Positions 33,678-46,070 of a DNA stretch of 64,000 nucleotides are shown here, piece after piece. The stretch's first letter is position 1. Every line of letters starts with the position of its first letter. A program made the position numbers and the translations under genes. This DNA comes from Girardinichthys multiradiatus (Eukaryota; Chordata; Actinopteri; Cyprinodontiformes; Goodeidae). The notes under the pieces are model-generated. The model did not search any database and was not told where the DNA came from. It saw nothing but the letters and a program-made list of their open reading frames with translations. The DNA lies in contig NC_061798.1 of the NCBI RefSeq assembly GCF_021462225.1, positions 24,467,320-24,531,319 on the forward strand, in the 5' to 3' direction.

Positions 33678-34038
33678 TTCAATTCAGTTTATTTATATAG
33701 CGCCAATTCACAACACATGTCGTCTCAAGGCACTTCACAAAAGTCAGGTACATACATTCCAATTAATCCTAACCATTGAACAGTGCAGTCAAATTCAGTT
33801 ATTTATTCAAATTGGATAAAAAGTTTTTCTGTCTAAGGAAACCCAGCAGATTGCATCGATTTGTAGCATTCACTCCTCCTGGATGAGCATGTAGCGACAG
33901 TGGACAGTCCCTGGCGATGACTTTGCAGCAATCCCTCATACTGAACATGCATGTAGCGACAGTGGAGAGGAAAATCTCCCTTTTAACAGGAAGAAACCTC
34001 CAGCAGAACCAGGCTCAAAAAAAAAAAAAAAAAAAAAA
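33678..34038 (-). mobile_element. L2-like LINE 3' tail with an A-run
   Basis: Matches the left end of the L2-like LINE at 23205-23550 (ATTTATATAGCGCCAATTC; AGGAAACCCAGCAGATTG; AACCAGGCTCA). The match stops at GGCTCA and is followed by 22 consecutive A (34017-34038). The A-run is at the end opposite to the LINE's own 3' end. Confidence 0.8.
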
Positions 34039-36219
34039 GGTGTGAAAAGGTGAACAGACAATAATTGTTAACTTTAACCTTTTAGAATTTCCATAGATGA
34101 CTGTCTTCACTGCTAAAACATAAAAGCAAATTGTTTTGAGGAACTAAAATAGGAAAGTTAAACAGTTTCCATGCAAATACTTAACTCGCCCATTTTCCAT
34201 CTCCCCGCAGGTATGTGAAGACAATGCTTTAACCAGGGGTCTGCGCGCAATTTGTTTGTTTTGGGATGGTACAAAACAGGAAATGGATGAAGGGGGATTG
34301 TTTTCTATTGAGATTAATTTGTATTTAAGCAGTCTGTTATCCATTGTTCATGTTGGGTTTATTGTTTCTTTTTTGGTTTAGTTAATCACTGTTGGCCTGA
34401 AAATAAACAAAAAGCTTCCGCAAACTATTTATTGCTGCCGTTTGGGTCCCACCACCATGGCCGCTTGACCAGTATGGCAAACATGTAGCACTGTGTCCTT
34501 ATGCCACAGTACTTAAAGTATGGGTTCATTTTTTTTTTTTTTTTTTTAAATGGGTAGATTACTTGACTTAAACATATGATGGAGTATTGCCAAAAATTCA
34601 AACTGAAAGACTCACCTCCACCCCTCGGCCGTTCTATGACTCCACTATGCATCTCTCCTCCATCTACTCAGCGTCAGATCCACATGTGTCTTCAATCAAT
34701 CATCCTCCAAGGCTTCGCTTTTAAGGACCTCCAGTCATGGATTCCCCTGCTTTTCAGCTGAGCTTCGACCCTCCTCTGCCCCACCTCCACCGTCTCCCTT
34801 CCATACTCCTCCCAGCTCCCTCACCTTCTTAGGCCTTTACTCCACCACCAGTATCTAATCCCAAGGGGGTAAGGACTCATCTAATTCTAAGCCTAAAATG
34901 TTCATTTAAGCTCATATCATTCTCAGCATTCATGTCTTCCCCCGGGGTCGGAGCGCCAAAGATGTTGAGTTTCAATAAACGTAATAAATAATCGATAAAC
35001 TACTCTAATCACCATCTTTGTGTTTCTTATTGTGAGTCTTTTCAGGTTTAAAGGTAAATTGCATATCAATAGCTCCATTAGTAATGTTTTTACTGAGAAA
35101 CATGTTCTGTGTGTACTTCCCTGATGTATAGCTTTATAATTATTTTGTAGTTGTATTTCATAATTAATTTGTTGCAGTTTCACTATGTTAAATGAAGCTA
35201 TATTTCATAGTCATATATCTGCAACTACCTTTTATTATGATACAGATCCATGATATAATTAATTAGCATAATTTAAATGAGTTCAAAATTAAAACAATTT
35301 CTCCAAGAAAAAACAGAAAACTCATACCATTTAATGACACATTTTGGTTGATTCTTCTGAAACAAATATGAGGACTGGAGAAAAATAATGTTCAAATAAA
35401 TATGGGATTGAAGCTTAAAACAAAAAAAAAACTTTTTTTATTTCAGTGAAAAACAATACAGTCTTTATTTGGCTGTAAGACTTAGTTAACTAATTAGTTT
35501 TCAAAACAAAGGACTTTATACAAAAGAAGAAATGAAACATGGCTTTAATTTGACAAATTAAAATATATTTTTGGTAATTGATTTCAATTTGTTTCATTTA
35601 AACATAGCAAACAACCTAAAGACATTCTTTACTTTGATTTTTTTGTATTATTATTATTTAGGGGTTTTGACAACACAAAACATAATGATGGAAACTCTGA
35701 GCATGCCAAATATTTATATTTTAATATATAATCACCATAAGAAATTAAACAATGTGCAAACCTGAAGCATCGCCATTAACCATTTAATCATTCAGTGATA
35801 TGCAATGTTATTACATGCTAAATTAATTATATGATACTTATATGTTTTTTGTGGAGTTTGTTGTCTTATTACTTTTGTTCCACTAAATCCTCTGAAGGCA
35901 TCTTTCACCACTGAACTTTCAAGATTTAAAGAAAGCTTTAGAGGTAATAAAAAATGCCATATGTTTGGGGAGCTGAGGCTGATATCACCTCAAAGTCACA
36001 ACCCTGACAATTTGCTGGGCCAATGTTGAGTTTTAAAAAGTGCCATGTGTTGAGTCAGTCTGATTTAAAGGGGATTATTAGGAGGCATTCTAAACTCAAA
36101 GTTAACAATATCTAGCTTGCCCATCTTATCTGTACTAAAACTCAGCATCAAATCTTATTGCATTCACTGTACCTTTTGAAAAAGTAATACTTATTTTGAT
36201 CTTGATCTTGCTTTGCTAC
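34039..36219. other. Intergenic DNA, nothing recognised
   Basis: Contains a T-run at about 34530-34547 and long AT-rich stretches. No coding motif or element end recognised. Confidence 0.45.
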
Positions 36220-36221
36220 TA

Positions 36222-37834
36222 CAAACCAGATTCCAAAACAGTTGGGACACTAAACAAATTGTGAATAAAAACGGAATGCAATGATTTGGAGGTGCCAACA
36301 TCTAATATTTTATTCAGAATAGAACACAAATCACAGATCAAGAGTTTAAACTGAGAGAATGTATCATTTTAAGGGAAAAATATGTTGTTTCAAAATTACA
36401 TGGCGTCAACAAATCCCCAAAAAGTTGAGACAAGGCCGTTTTTACCACTATGTGGCATCCCCCCCTTCTTCTTACAACACTCAACAGATGTCTGGGGACA
36501 GAGGAGACCAGTTTCTCAAGTTTAGAAATAGGAATGCTCTCCCATTCATGTCCAATACAGGCTTCTAACTGTTCAATCGTCTTGGGCCTTCTTTGTCAAA
36601 CCTTCCTCTTTATGATGTGCCAAATGTTCCCTATAGGTGAAAGATCTGGACTGCAGGCTGGCCATTTCAGTACCCGGATCCTTCTCCTATGTAGCCATGA
36701 TGTTGTGATTGCTGCAGAATGTGGTCTGGCATTATCTTGTTGAAAAATGCAGGGTCTTCCCTTAAAGAGATGATGTCTAGATGGGAGCATATGTTGTTCT
36801 AGAACCTGAACATAGTTCTCTGCATTAATGGTGCATTTCCAGACATGCAAGCTGCCCATGCCATGCCCATGCCACAAGCACTCATGCAACCCCATACCAT
36901 CAGTGATGCAGGTTTCTGAAAGTAGTATTGATAACAACTTGGGTTATCCTTGTCCTCTCGATGACATGGCGTCCCAGTGTTCCATAAAGAACTTCAAATC
37001 GTGACTCATCTGACCATAGAACAGTCTTACATTTTGCCACACTCCATTTTAAAAGACCCCTGGCCCAGTGCAAACGTCTGAGCTTGCTTAGAAATGGCTT
37101 CCTCTTTGCACTGTAGAGTTTCAGCTGGCAACAGCGGATGGCACGGTGGATTGTGTTCACTGACAATGCTTTCTGGAAGTATTCCTGAGCCCATTCTGTT
37201 ATTTCCTTGACAGTGGCATTCCTGTTTGAGGTGCAGTAACGTTTAAGGGCCTGCAGATCACGAGCATCCAGTAGAGTTTTACAGCCTTGACCCTTACGCA
37301 CAGCGATTGTTCCAGATTCTCTGAATCTTTTGATGATGTTATGCACGGTTGATGATGATAACTTGAAAGTCTTTGCTATTTTATGCTGGGTAACACCATT
37401 CTGGTATTGCTGCACTATCTTTCTGCGCAACAATGGTGGAATTGGTGATCCTCTTACCATCTTGGCTTCAGAGAAATACTGACACTCACTGAAAGTAAAT
37501 GTTAATGGAAACTGAAACTCTTTTTATACCCAATCATGTTGTCAATTGACCTAATTAGTGTTCATTGGTCTTACAGCTGTTTGTTATATGCTCAATTTCC
37601 TTTTTCCAGCCACTTATTGCTACTTGTCCCAACTTTTTTGGGATTTGTTGACGCATGTAATTTTGAAACAACATATTTTTCCCTTAAAATGATACATTCT
37701 CTCAGTTTAAACTTTTGATCTGTGATTTGTGTTCTATTCTGAATAACATATTTGATGTTGGCACCTCCACATCATTGCATTCAGTTTTTGTTCACAATTT
37801 GTTTGGTGTCCCAACTTTTTTGGAATCCGGTTTG
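36222..37834 (-). mobile_element. Tc1-C: third Tc1-like transposon family
   Basis: 1613 bp from CAAACCAGATTCCAAAACAG to TTTTTGGAATCCGGTTTG, flanked by TA (36220-36221, 37835-37836). The terminal repeats extend inward (TTGGGACAC; TTGTGAATAAAAACG against the right end). One copy in this window. Confidence 0.92.
36596..37460 (-). pseudogene. Tc1-C transposase, frameshift and lost catalytic Glu
   Basis: Starts MVRGSPIPPLLRRKIVQQY at 37460. Helix-turn-helix blocks are KIAKTFKLSSSTVHNIIKRF and VNTIHRAIR. The first catalytic Asp is in VLWSDESRFE, the second in FQQDNARPHSA in the downstream frame (36937-36596); the frames are separated by a shift near 36920-36940. The third position reads SPIGNIWH (codon 36629-36631), where the family has Glu, so the catalytic triad is broken as well. 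Confidence 0.9.
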
Positions 37835-38216
37835 TAACAATAAATTGTAACTGTTATATCAGAGCTGGCCTGCCCATTAGGCAGTATAGGCGAATGCCAG
37901 GGGTGCCATGGCCTCAAGGGGGGCACCACAAATTCACGAAAAAAAATCACCTTTAATATAATTATATAAAAACTAGTTATTATTTTTAACTCTTAAAATA
38001 TAAAACCTAATATTGATTGAAATGTAAAGCAATGCCTAATTAATACACTTATATGAAAATACCAAATAAGTCCCTGCCCCACCTCTGGCTGATTGTTACC
38101 TGCTCACTTTCTGTGTGGGGAGGGGTGAATTTATTGATGTGACCACAGAGAACTTTCTAAACATGCCAAATGAGCTAAACTATCCGAAGCACAGGGAAGA
38201 AAAAAAGAAAAGAAGT

Positions 38217-38246
38217 TCAGATTTGATAAAAACAAATAAAAAACTG
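38217..38246 (+). repeat. 30-bp direct repeat, first copy
   Basis: Runs from TCAGATTTGATAAA to ATAAAAAACTG; the identical sequence is at 39622-39651, about 1.4 kb downstream. Confidence 0.9.
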
Positions 38247-39060
38247 ATGTACCCAGAGACCCGGGGTCTTGGGTCTCTGAGTACTTGGCTGGATCTGCTA
38301 TGGTGTAGACGGCTGCGGCAGGGCCTATGGGCTCATCACTGCAGCTCCCTCAGGCTTTTGCACTGACTGCTGGGTAGTTCCCTCTTGGACTCTCCACTAA
38401 TTTTCTCTGTGTGGGATGCGGTAGTCCCAGCGATGGTTGTCCTGGGGTTCCTGTGCTCTGAGGGACCTTTGGATGTCTATGGCTCGGATCTCCTCCGTGT
38501 CTGTCTCAGGTCCTGGGGGCCAGGACTATGGCTCCTCACACCCGCTATTTCATATTTTTATGGAGAAACCTTGTATACACAAGTGCGCTCACACTCAGAC
38601 CCACAGGTGTTTAGATTCAGGTGTTAACAGATACACAAATGTTCTATATTGAGCCACAGTTACCACTAAATACATCTTGCATTCATAAGTAACGTGCACT
38701 TTTTGGTAATAATTCTGTTATTGTATATGTTTCTACAGCTGTAGAAGCAAGCAGGGTGTTATGTTGTAATCTCTTCATTTCTTTCTCTCCTCCATTCTTT
38801 TCTCCTTCTCTCACTTTTTCCTTTTTGCCCCACCTCTTTCTCTTTCGTGCTTCTCATTTTTTTCCTTTTTCGTTTCCATCTCCATAACAATTGAAATAAT
38901 CTCAAAGCAGTTTCTAATAAAGTTTCTTTTACAAATATTAAGCATTAAAGAGTTACCCGTAATGCTCCACCTGTGAAAGTAAATCTGTTGGGCTTTTTCC
39001 TGGCACTCAAGACAACAATTCTGAGTGCTACTCTGTTGGACAGGACACGGTTAAAAATTT
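38247..39060 (+). mobile_element. L1-like LINE 3' UTR fragment inside the hAT element
   Basis: A G/C-richer block with no conserved reading frame (GGATGTCTATGGCTCGGATC; TTTAGATTCAGGTGTTAACA; TTCTAATAAAGTTTC near 38910-38925) of a kind I associate with 3' UTRs of fish L1-like LINEs. It begins directly after a 30-bp sequence that is repeated at 39622-39651. Confidence 0.45.
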
Positions 39061-39621
39061 ATGTTTGATGTTGATTGCTATATTTATAATTTATAATTAT
39101 TATTATAATTATAATTTATTGACTTATTTACAAGATTTTTATTTTGTGATAAGGGTATTTATATTGTTTTTTGAGATTTTTTGTATTGTAATTTGTTAAG
39201 TAAATTTGGTGACATGTTATTTTATAAATTAAAGCTATTCAATTTCTTTTGTAAGCGTATGCAAATCGGTGATGGAGCCAGGGTGCCATATGAAATCTCA
39301 CTGAGGATAGATTGGGCAGGGCTGGCTCGGTGTTAATTAAAGGGATTTTAGTGGGGGTATACAACACATTCATCTCACGAGAGGATATGATATGATACAC
39401 AATGTTAGCTTCACAAAAACAAAATAGATTTCAATTATATTATCGGAAACAATTAAGAGATCCTATTTTCACAAATGAAGTAAGGGTTTTGCAAATCACA
39501 AACTGTTGTTTAAAGAATCAGTAATCCTATTGCCAAAAATGAAAAGGCATTAAAAATGTTAAAATAAAGGTTTCACAAACTGTATTTCAAATATTTTTTG
39601 TCCAGTGGAGATTTATCAAGG

Positions 39622-39651
39622 TCAGATTTGATAAAAACAAATAAAAAACTG
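39622..39651 (+). repeat. 30-bp direct repeat, second copy
   Basis: Identical to 38217-38246. It lies outside the proposed right end of the hAT-like element (39330). Confidence 0.9.
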
Positions 39652-41564
39652 TGCAAATAAAGCTGGGATGTAAACAACTAACTGAGTCAGTTAAGAGCAC
39701 TGATGGTTTTAAAGTTTACCAGCTGCTGAGAGGAATAATCTGTGATAGCACTTCTTTGTGCACCTAGGATGCACCTGAATGTCACTGAAGGAGCTCTCTG
39801 GTCTAAAAATTTGATTTTATAAGAGAAAATCTAAGGACTGAGCGGGAGCTGTTGAAACTGGCTATCTGTTCGTGAAGCGCTGGGATTTTTCATCCAGCAA
39901 GTTTTCAAATCAAGAACTACTTTTTTCTTACCTTACAATAGGATTTTTAAGTGTCCAAAATAAAGGCAGCTTGAACTGATATGAAACAAAATGGTTTTGA
40001 GAAATAAACTTTGAGTTACTGCACTGATGCCAGCTAGTGCCAATAGGAGGAGGCATGTTCTCCTAATTTACCTCCTATGTGTAAATTAGATGCAAATCAT
40101 ATATCAAATGTGACTTGTTACATTGCTCACAGAACCCATCCTTGACATGATAGAACAGACTTGGCTTTGAGGTTAAAAAGTAGCAGCTTTAAAATAATGG
40201 TGTCCTAAAAAAATAAGTCAGCATGACAAAATGCTGCCATTGTAAAAACTTCGGTCAGCATGATAAAATGCATAATAAAATGCTGCCATTGTAAATACCT
40301 TACAAATTGAGAGCTGTTTTCCTTTGTTATTTATCTGGTAATCTTTAGCACAACTTCTTTTCAATATCAATGTTTTCTTTTTGCTTTTAAAAAATGTTCT
40401 TCAAGATACTTTTTTAAATGCCAAAGATCTTTTTTTTTTTTCAAAAAACCAATTGATTTTTCCATGCCAATCCAAGCTTAATTTATTTTGGCACCTTACT
40501 AACTTCCCTTAATATATCTTAACTACCACAAATGCTAAAACCCAAAGTAGTTGGGAGATTGGTAATTAATGTAACTGTTAAATAATAAAATATAGATTAA
40601 TTTTAATACAACATGATATCAACATTGCAATTTTGAGCTAAGGTACTCAATTTCAATATTTCAAAGATATAGTGCACTCCTGTTTATGTAGATCAAGCAA
40701 CTTCAATGAAAAAATAGACATGTTACAAAAACTGAAACTGTATTTCTGAGATTTTTGTACAAATTCCTTGACATTTATTGTAAGCTTCAAAAGCATAAAA
40801 AAACTGTCCACATGTCAGAAAAAGGCAGAATATGTGTTGTCTAAATTTAAGAAACTAACCTGAGTTGAGGGAATTTGAATTTTAACAGTTAATATCAATT
40901 ATATGACTCAACTATATCATCTATTTGTTTTGCAACAAATGCAACGAAGACCACAAATATTGGAAAAGGTTGGTTAAATAATCTTTCAGTCTTGCTTCAC
41001 ATTCAAAAGGTATAAAAATAAACTGATGGATAAACTAATTTCTGTCTTTTTTTCTCTTCCCTTGAATCAACTATTTGATCTTCTTATTGCCACAGTGATG
41101 TCTACCCCCATATCCATCTGTGATCTAGAAATTAAGTGAGGTTCAAGAGCTTGTGTCAGACTGTAGGCAAATGGTAAAACATGTGTCATATGTCAGCTCA
41201 TATGCATTCTTCACTTCATTGGTTTGACCAGTATTTAATTAGCCATCACTTATGTACACAAGTTGACTAATATGAATTTGGTTTGCATTCAGAACAGAAG
41301 GCCACTGGTTCACACTGAGGGTAGAAGGTAGCAAGCAATGATATATAAAAAAAAAACAGGCACGGTGTTTTAAAAGTATTAATTCCTCAGATGGTTGCTT
41401 TTTTCTCGTAAGCCTACACAAAGCTAACTAGTCTTGTTTTAGTGCCATGCTAACAATAAGGTTGTAATATTGCACTGAATTGCAGCTCTACCACATATTT
41501 TCAGCATGTAGCTATTTGCTCATTTGCATTGGGCTGCTTTTTTATTTAATTTACCATACCATAC
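39652..41564. other. Intergenic DNA, one small direct repeat
   Basis: The phrases GTCAGCATGA and AAAATGCTGCCATTGTAAA occur twice at about 40218-40300. Otherwise AT-rich without recognised features. Confidence 0.45.
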
Positions 41565-41640
41565 AATTCCAACTTTATTTATAAAGTGCTTCAGAACAAC
41601 CACAGCAAAAACAAAAGTCTGCACATAACTGCAAACTATA
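41565..41640. repeat. Short retroposon 3'-tail relic
   Basis: TTCCAACTTTATTTATAAAG, followed by TGCTTCAGAACAACCACAGC, resembles a widespread fish retroposon 3' end. Short and isolated. Confidence 0.4.
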
Positions 41641-42052
41641 AACATACAGTGAAAGTAAAGTCATATATAAATTGAAATAAATATGCCTATATTGTAAATA
41701 TGCCTTTATGCTCACTTGCAAAACTTCTAAGGCTTTGTCTGGTCCAACACATTTATTGGGTTCATTGTTGACTTGACTGCATAACATAAAGAGGAAGCTT
41801 AAGCTACAAATAAGGAATGACAAGTTATTACATAACTGTTATTTGCTGCTGTTTTATTAATTATGGCCTAGTATATTGTAACTCAAAGGATGTTTTAACA
41901 AATTCAACAAAACATGTTTTATTGTGTCTAAAAAAGTAAAAACAACAGTTAAACCTTTTTAATAGCTCATTCAGCAACCACTTTTATCCAGCATTGCTTG
42001 CTGTTTTATAAATAATTTTCTGACATTGATTTTTTTTTTTTTTCTCTCATAG
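41641..42052. other. Intergenic DNA ending in a pyrimidine tract
   Basis: Ends in a T-run and CTCTCATAG at 42030-42052, which looks like a splice acceptor for the candidate exon below. Confidence 0.35.
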
Positions 42053-42154
42053 AGAGTCAATGTGTCAGACCCCTTCTGGACTAAAGCAGAAAACCTGAGT
42101 CAAAAGGCCCGAGGATCTGCTGAAGCTGTACTACTGAGAAGCTTTCAAAATTGA
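42053..42154 (+). other. Candidate terminal exon, weak
   Basis: A run of about 13 T followed by CTCTCATAG (42030-42052) is a good vertebrate 3' splice site. The sequence after it is open for 33 codons (includes VSDPFWTKAENLSQKARG) and ends in TGA at 42152-42154. I do not recognise the peptide. No upstream exon was identified, and 33 open codons can arise by chance. Confidence 0.18.
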
Positions 42155-43843
42155 TTTACTTTAATATCCCTAATGAAGTGTTATGAAAACAAAATGGCTT
42201 ACGGTGCCTCGGTTTCATTAACCTGACATGCCATATGCTTTATTCAAACAGACCATCTGGATTTATTATTTGTTATGTTTAATAAAAACCACTTGGAAGA
42301 GAAAAAGTAAGTTACAGAAACCTGGCAATCTTAAGCCAACTACATCAATAAAGCACTAAGATAAATGTTCTCAGATAAGCTAACCTATACTCATATCGCC
42401 AAATAATAAAATGGCTGTTTATTGTTAAAATGAATCATTATCACAAACAACAAAGCCAACAAATCACTAATTGAATTCTGAATAAACCAAGTACTGACAA
42501 AATTTAAACAAGATATGGGACTAAAGGTTTGAATAAGGAGAAATGTCATTAAGCTTAATTTAATTTCTTCTTTCATTTATCGGTACATTGACCTGAAACA
42601 AAATTGCACTTGTCATTTGAAACTTCTCCTACACATACAGACCAACACTGGACACAGAATCTGTGAATGAATCCATCCTTCCATGTAGAATTTATCCATA
42701 TTTAGTTTTTCCCTCAACTTCTGGCAGGCATGTTCTGAACCGTGCATACCAGAAAATCACATCTTAGAATACTACAATAGCATTTTGAGCAACCTGTTAA
42801 TGTAGTGATGAGCGTATCTCTAGCCCTAGAGGAGTAGCAGCTGCTCCATTGGCATATGGAGTTCTTGGCTCACACTCTGCAGCTACCAGGTGTCTTTGAC
42901 AAAATCTCATGTACTAAATGAATTGTAAGAACATCTGTGGTTATGAGCTTCAATCAGGATGTCTGGTAGATTGACACCAAATTACTTCCTTTTATTATTA
43001 TGGGGTTAAAAGAAAAATTGAGCCCTGTTAATAACTGAGCACTACAACTGCAGCTGTAACCAACCATTGATTAGTACTTACACAGATATCTCTTTCTAAA
43101 TATCTTCCTCTCCCTGTTTTCAGAGTCTGATTCTAAAATTAAGAGCGTTAATACCTGCAACAATGCATTCGATATTGGAATGCTATCTTTGTCAGGCCCC
43201 TCAGATCCACTTCTGCTGCAGCAACAAATCCCACAGTGTAGCATCTTCCATCATATATTGTGACAGAGGTTACTATCAAGATTTGTTTCATCATTGAGTT
43301 TACACAGTAACCTGTTAAAGTCCTGTAAAAAATTTTAAGAGAGCACTTTGTGCACTAGGCTTTATATAAACTCCCTTAGACAAAACTCTAGATTTTATTT
43401 TTTCGAAAATATAAGTGAGTAAAAGGGAACTATTCAAATTTCTGACAAGAATTGCCAATTAGTATTATTTCATGCAACTGGAAAAAAATAACTAAACATA
43501 AACATTTAAACAGTTTATGTTTCTAGGAGGAACCAAGAACTTTATTTATATTTATTTGTTAGTTTTTTCTAACATAATTGGAAAATAAAAGAAACAATAT
43601 AATGACATGTGTGATCAACAGACTTTACACTGTTCTCAGCATAACAGCTCAAAATTATAATCACAATGTGGTAGGAAGAAGAAAAAAACATATGAAATCC
43701 GACCCCAGTACCTCAAAATCAAAACTGTCCTTCAGTAGCTATTAAGCAATATACTTGAGTTTAAACAGTCAGCATTGTCTTTACCTTTCGACAAAATTGG
43801 TTCATTATGAAGTTACAAGTGGCAATATATATTTTTTCACACA

Positions 43844-43849
<6 letters not shown>
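42155..43849. other. Intergenic DNA, nothing recognised
   Basis: AT-rich, only short frames. Confidence 0.45.

Positions 43850-43905
<56 letters not shown>
43850..43905. repeat. (AT)n microsatellite
   Basis: About 28 AT units. Confidence 0.97.
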
Positions 43906-43911
<6 letters not shown>

Positions 43912-44434
43912 AATGTATACACAGCAAAACAAAACATTGTACACATACATATAGTACAGCAGATACAGACATAACCTATCAATAATATCAGGCCCTCCTC
44001 AAATAAATACTGTTTTATTGAAATATCTCTAATATTCATCTCTGGCCAGCCATCCCTTTATAGATTCAGAACATCAGTTACCTGAACATTGATATTTCTA
44101 ACAGGCTGAATGAACTGACAATTAAATTAAATTTCATTATCAAATAAATAGAAGAATAACTCACACAATGGATAACTCTCCATCTCTCACAAAAGGGAAG
44201 AGTGTATGCAATCAAAGAGATGGTCCTCCCAAAAATAAACTTTCCTTTTTATGATCCCAGTTAGGCATACCAGACGTGATTCAGCAGCTTAGATTATATA
44301 AAATTTTGATAATATAGAATCATATAAACATTTGTACAGATATTTAACCTCAGACATAAGTTTAAAAACATTTCAAAAATCTAAAAACCTTGGAGGCTTG
44401 GATCTCCCAAACTTTTATAAATATTACCATTCAC

Positions 44435-44463
44435 ATATATATAGTCAGTCAGTCAGTCTGACT

Positions 44464-44475
<12 letters not shown>
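44435..44475. repeat. Perfect 18-bp palindrome beside the (AT)n tract
   Basis: ATATATATAGTCAGTCAG at 44435-44452 pairs with CTGACTGACTATATATAT at 44458-44475 around a five-base loop TCAGT. Confidence 0.9.

Positions 44476-44517
<42 letters not shown>
44467..44517. repeat. (TA)n microsatellite
   Basis: About 25 units directly joined to the palindrome above. Confidence 0.97.
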
Positions 44518-44519
<2 letters not shown>

Positions 44520-46070
44520 TAAAATATATATCCAATATAAATAAAAGGATTTGGAAAAAAAAAATATTATTCCATTTATCAGCACTTTAATTAAGCATAG
44601 CTCCTTTAATAGCATCAATATCAGTACATCTTTGACAGCCTTGTGGGAGCATTTCAAAATGAATAGATCTTCAGTTTTTCCGTGCAGACGAACACTCATC
44701 TGGAATAGCACTGACATCCCGCAAAATAAAAAGGCTCTTAACTTTTTAACATGGAATAATGAAGGGATAAATTATCTAGAGAATATATTTGATAGGAAAT
44801 AATTCATATCCCTTAATGTTTTATTAGATTCATATGGCATTGGAAAAAAAAAAAAAATTAAACACCAACTACCATACAGTCAAAAATTACAGATTAAATA
44901 AACAAACTTCCTCTCAAAATCTTACATAAAACATTTAGAGTATAATAAACAATATCACTTCTTATCAGTAAATAGAATGTTGATCTGTCTATGGCACAGA
45001 GTTTAGACATTGGAGTTAAAATTGCATAAACATTTTTATAATTACACAAAACTCCAACTTTCAGCTTATATAATATAAAATCCTCTTTAGAACACATTAA
45101 ATATCATAAAAAAGTTTCCAAAATAATTTTTTTCTCAAACTGTCCTGTGTGGGAGATTTGGACAATGACTACATGCTGTCTGGCACTGCCTACCTATCTA
45201 TGACGTTTGACTTAGTATGTGAAGACCTATCAGAATGGCTAGATTACACAGAAAACACTACTTAAGAACATATGAAAATAATAGTTTAAATATGAATTAC
45301 TTTAAACAATTTGTTATCAGGTTATGTTTCTATTGATAGAATGTCTGCTTTTAAGAAAAAAAAAAAAACAAGAAAATACATGTTAGATGATCTGGTCTTT
45401 AAATTTGAAATACATCACACTGGTGTGGGGGGGATATTGAATCTGCTGCCTTTGCATTGTGGGGACAAGGTATGTGGGGGTCCTTGGGTGGATTGGGCAT
45501 GTAGGTACAACCATGAGGTGGCAGTGAGTCTAACATGGACAGGTTGGTGGTGGAATAGGGTTTTGAATTGGGGGTGTAAAATTGGGGGGTTGGGAGGCTG
45601 GGTGCACCTATTGGGCCTACTGGTTTCTAAGGTCCTGGATGGTCTTGGGGGGTCCCTGGGTCCTGAGCTGCTGGCTGTGAACTCACCTCCTCAGTGCTGG
45701 ACAATCATGCTGCCAGTGGCTTGTGTGAGTTTTCTGGCCTCCAGGGTCAGAGGTTTCTGTGCTTGGCCTGCCCTAGTGGCTGTGGTTGTGGTGCTGGATT
45801 GGGGGGTTTGATAGACCGTGTCCCTTTTTGTGCCTCTTCATGCTTGGGACTGCTGCTCCTGTGGTTTGCTGCCGAGCATATGGCTGCAAAGCACATACAC
45901 TTGTCGAAAGAACAGGAGTCCCTGGTTTCTGTCTGCTAGGGGCTGCTGCTGCGGCCTTCAGGAGTCAAGACAACCTGCCCTTTGCTGCTCTGCATGTTTT
46001 AGGCTTTTCACCTTTCTCAGCATTCTAAGAACTCTGCATCTCTAAGTGACAAATTTGCCCACAACACACC

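Larger units (their letters stand above)
37860..39330. mobile_element. hAT-like element, non-autonomous
   Basis: The left end CAGAGCTGGCCTGCCCATTA, followed by AGGCAGTATAGGCGAATGCC, is the classic start of one hAT group. The right end, reversed, reads CCGAGCCAGCCCTGCCCAAT. The flanking octamers TGTTATAT (37852-37859) and TGTTAATT (39331-39338) match at 6 of 8 bases. No transposase is seen. Inside lies a stretch with the look of an L1-like 3' UTR. Confidence 0.55.
44090..46070 (+). pseudogene. L1-like LINE remnant: ORF2 C-terminus and 3' UTR
   Basis: L1 ORF2 encodes endonuclease and reverse transcriptase; only its tail is left. On the plus strand near 44160-44260 one frame reads like LHLSQKGRVYAIKEMVLPKI, a block in the region after the reverse transcriptase. 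At 44332-44440 ISLKTFQKSKNLGGLDLPNF is the next conserved block, and from 44551 the frame continues with ALWEHFK-type sequence. An (AT)n tract (44467-44517) splits the frame. From 45420 to 46050 the DNA is G-rich and without conserved coding sense, as in L1-type 3' UTRs. The copy is degenerate. Confidence 0.65.

Noticed and set aside
43755..44039. Ile/Tyr-repeat peptides on both strands
   Set aside because: Translation of the (AT)n microsatellite.
45311..45811. 166-codon plus-strand frame rich in Gly, Trp and Leu
   Set aside because: Lies in the G-rich 3' UTR-like part of the L1 remnant, with no conserved block and overlapping frames of similar length.
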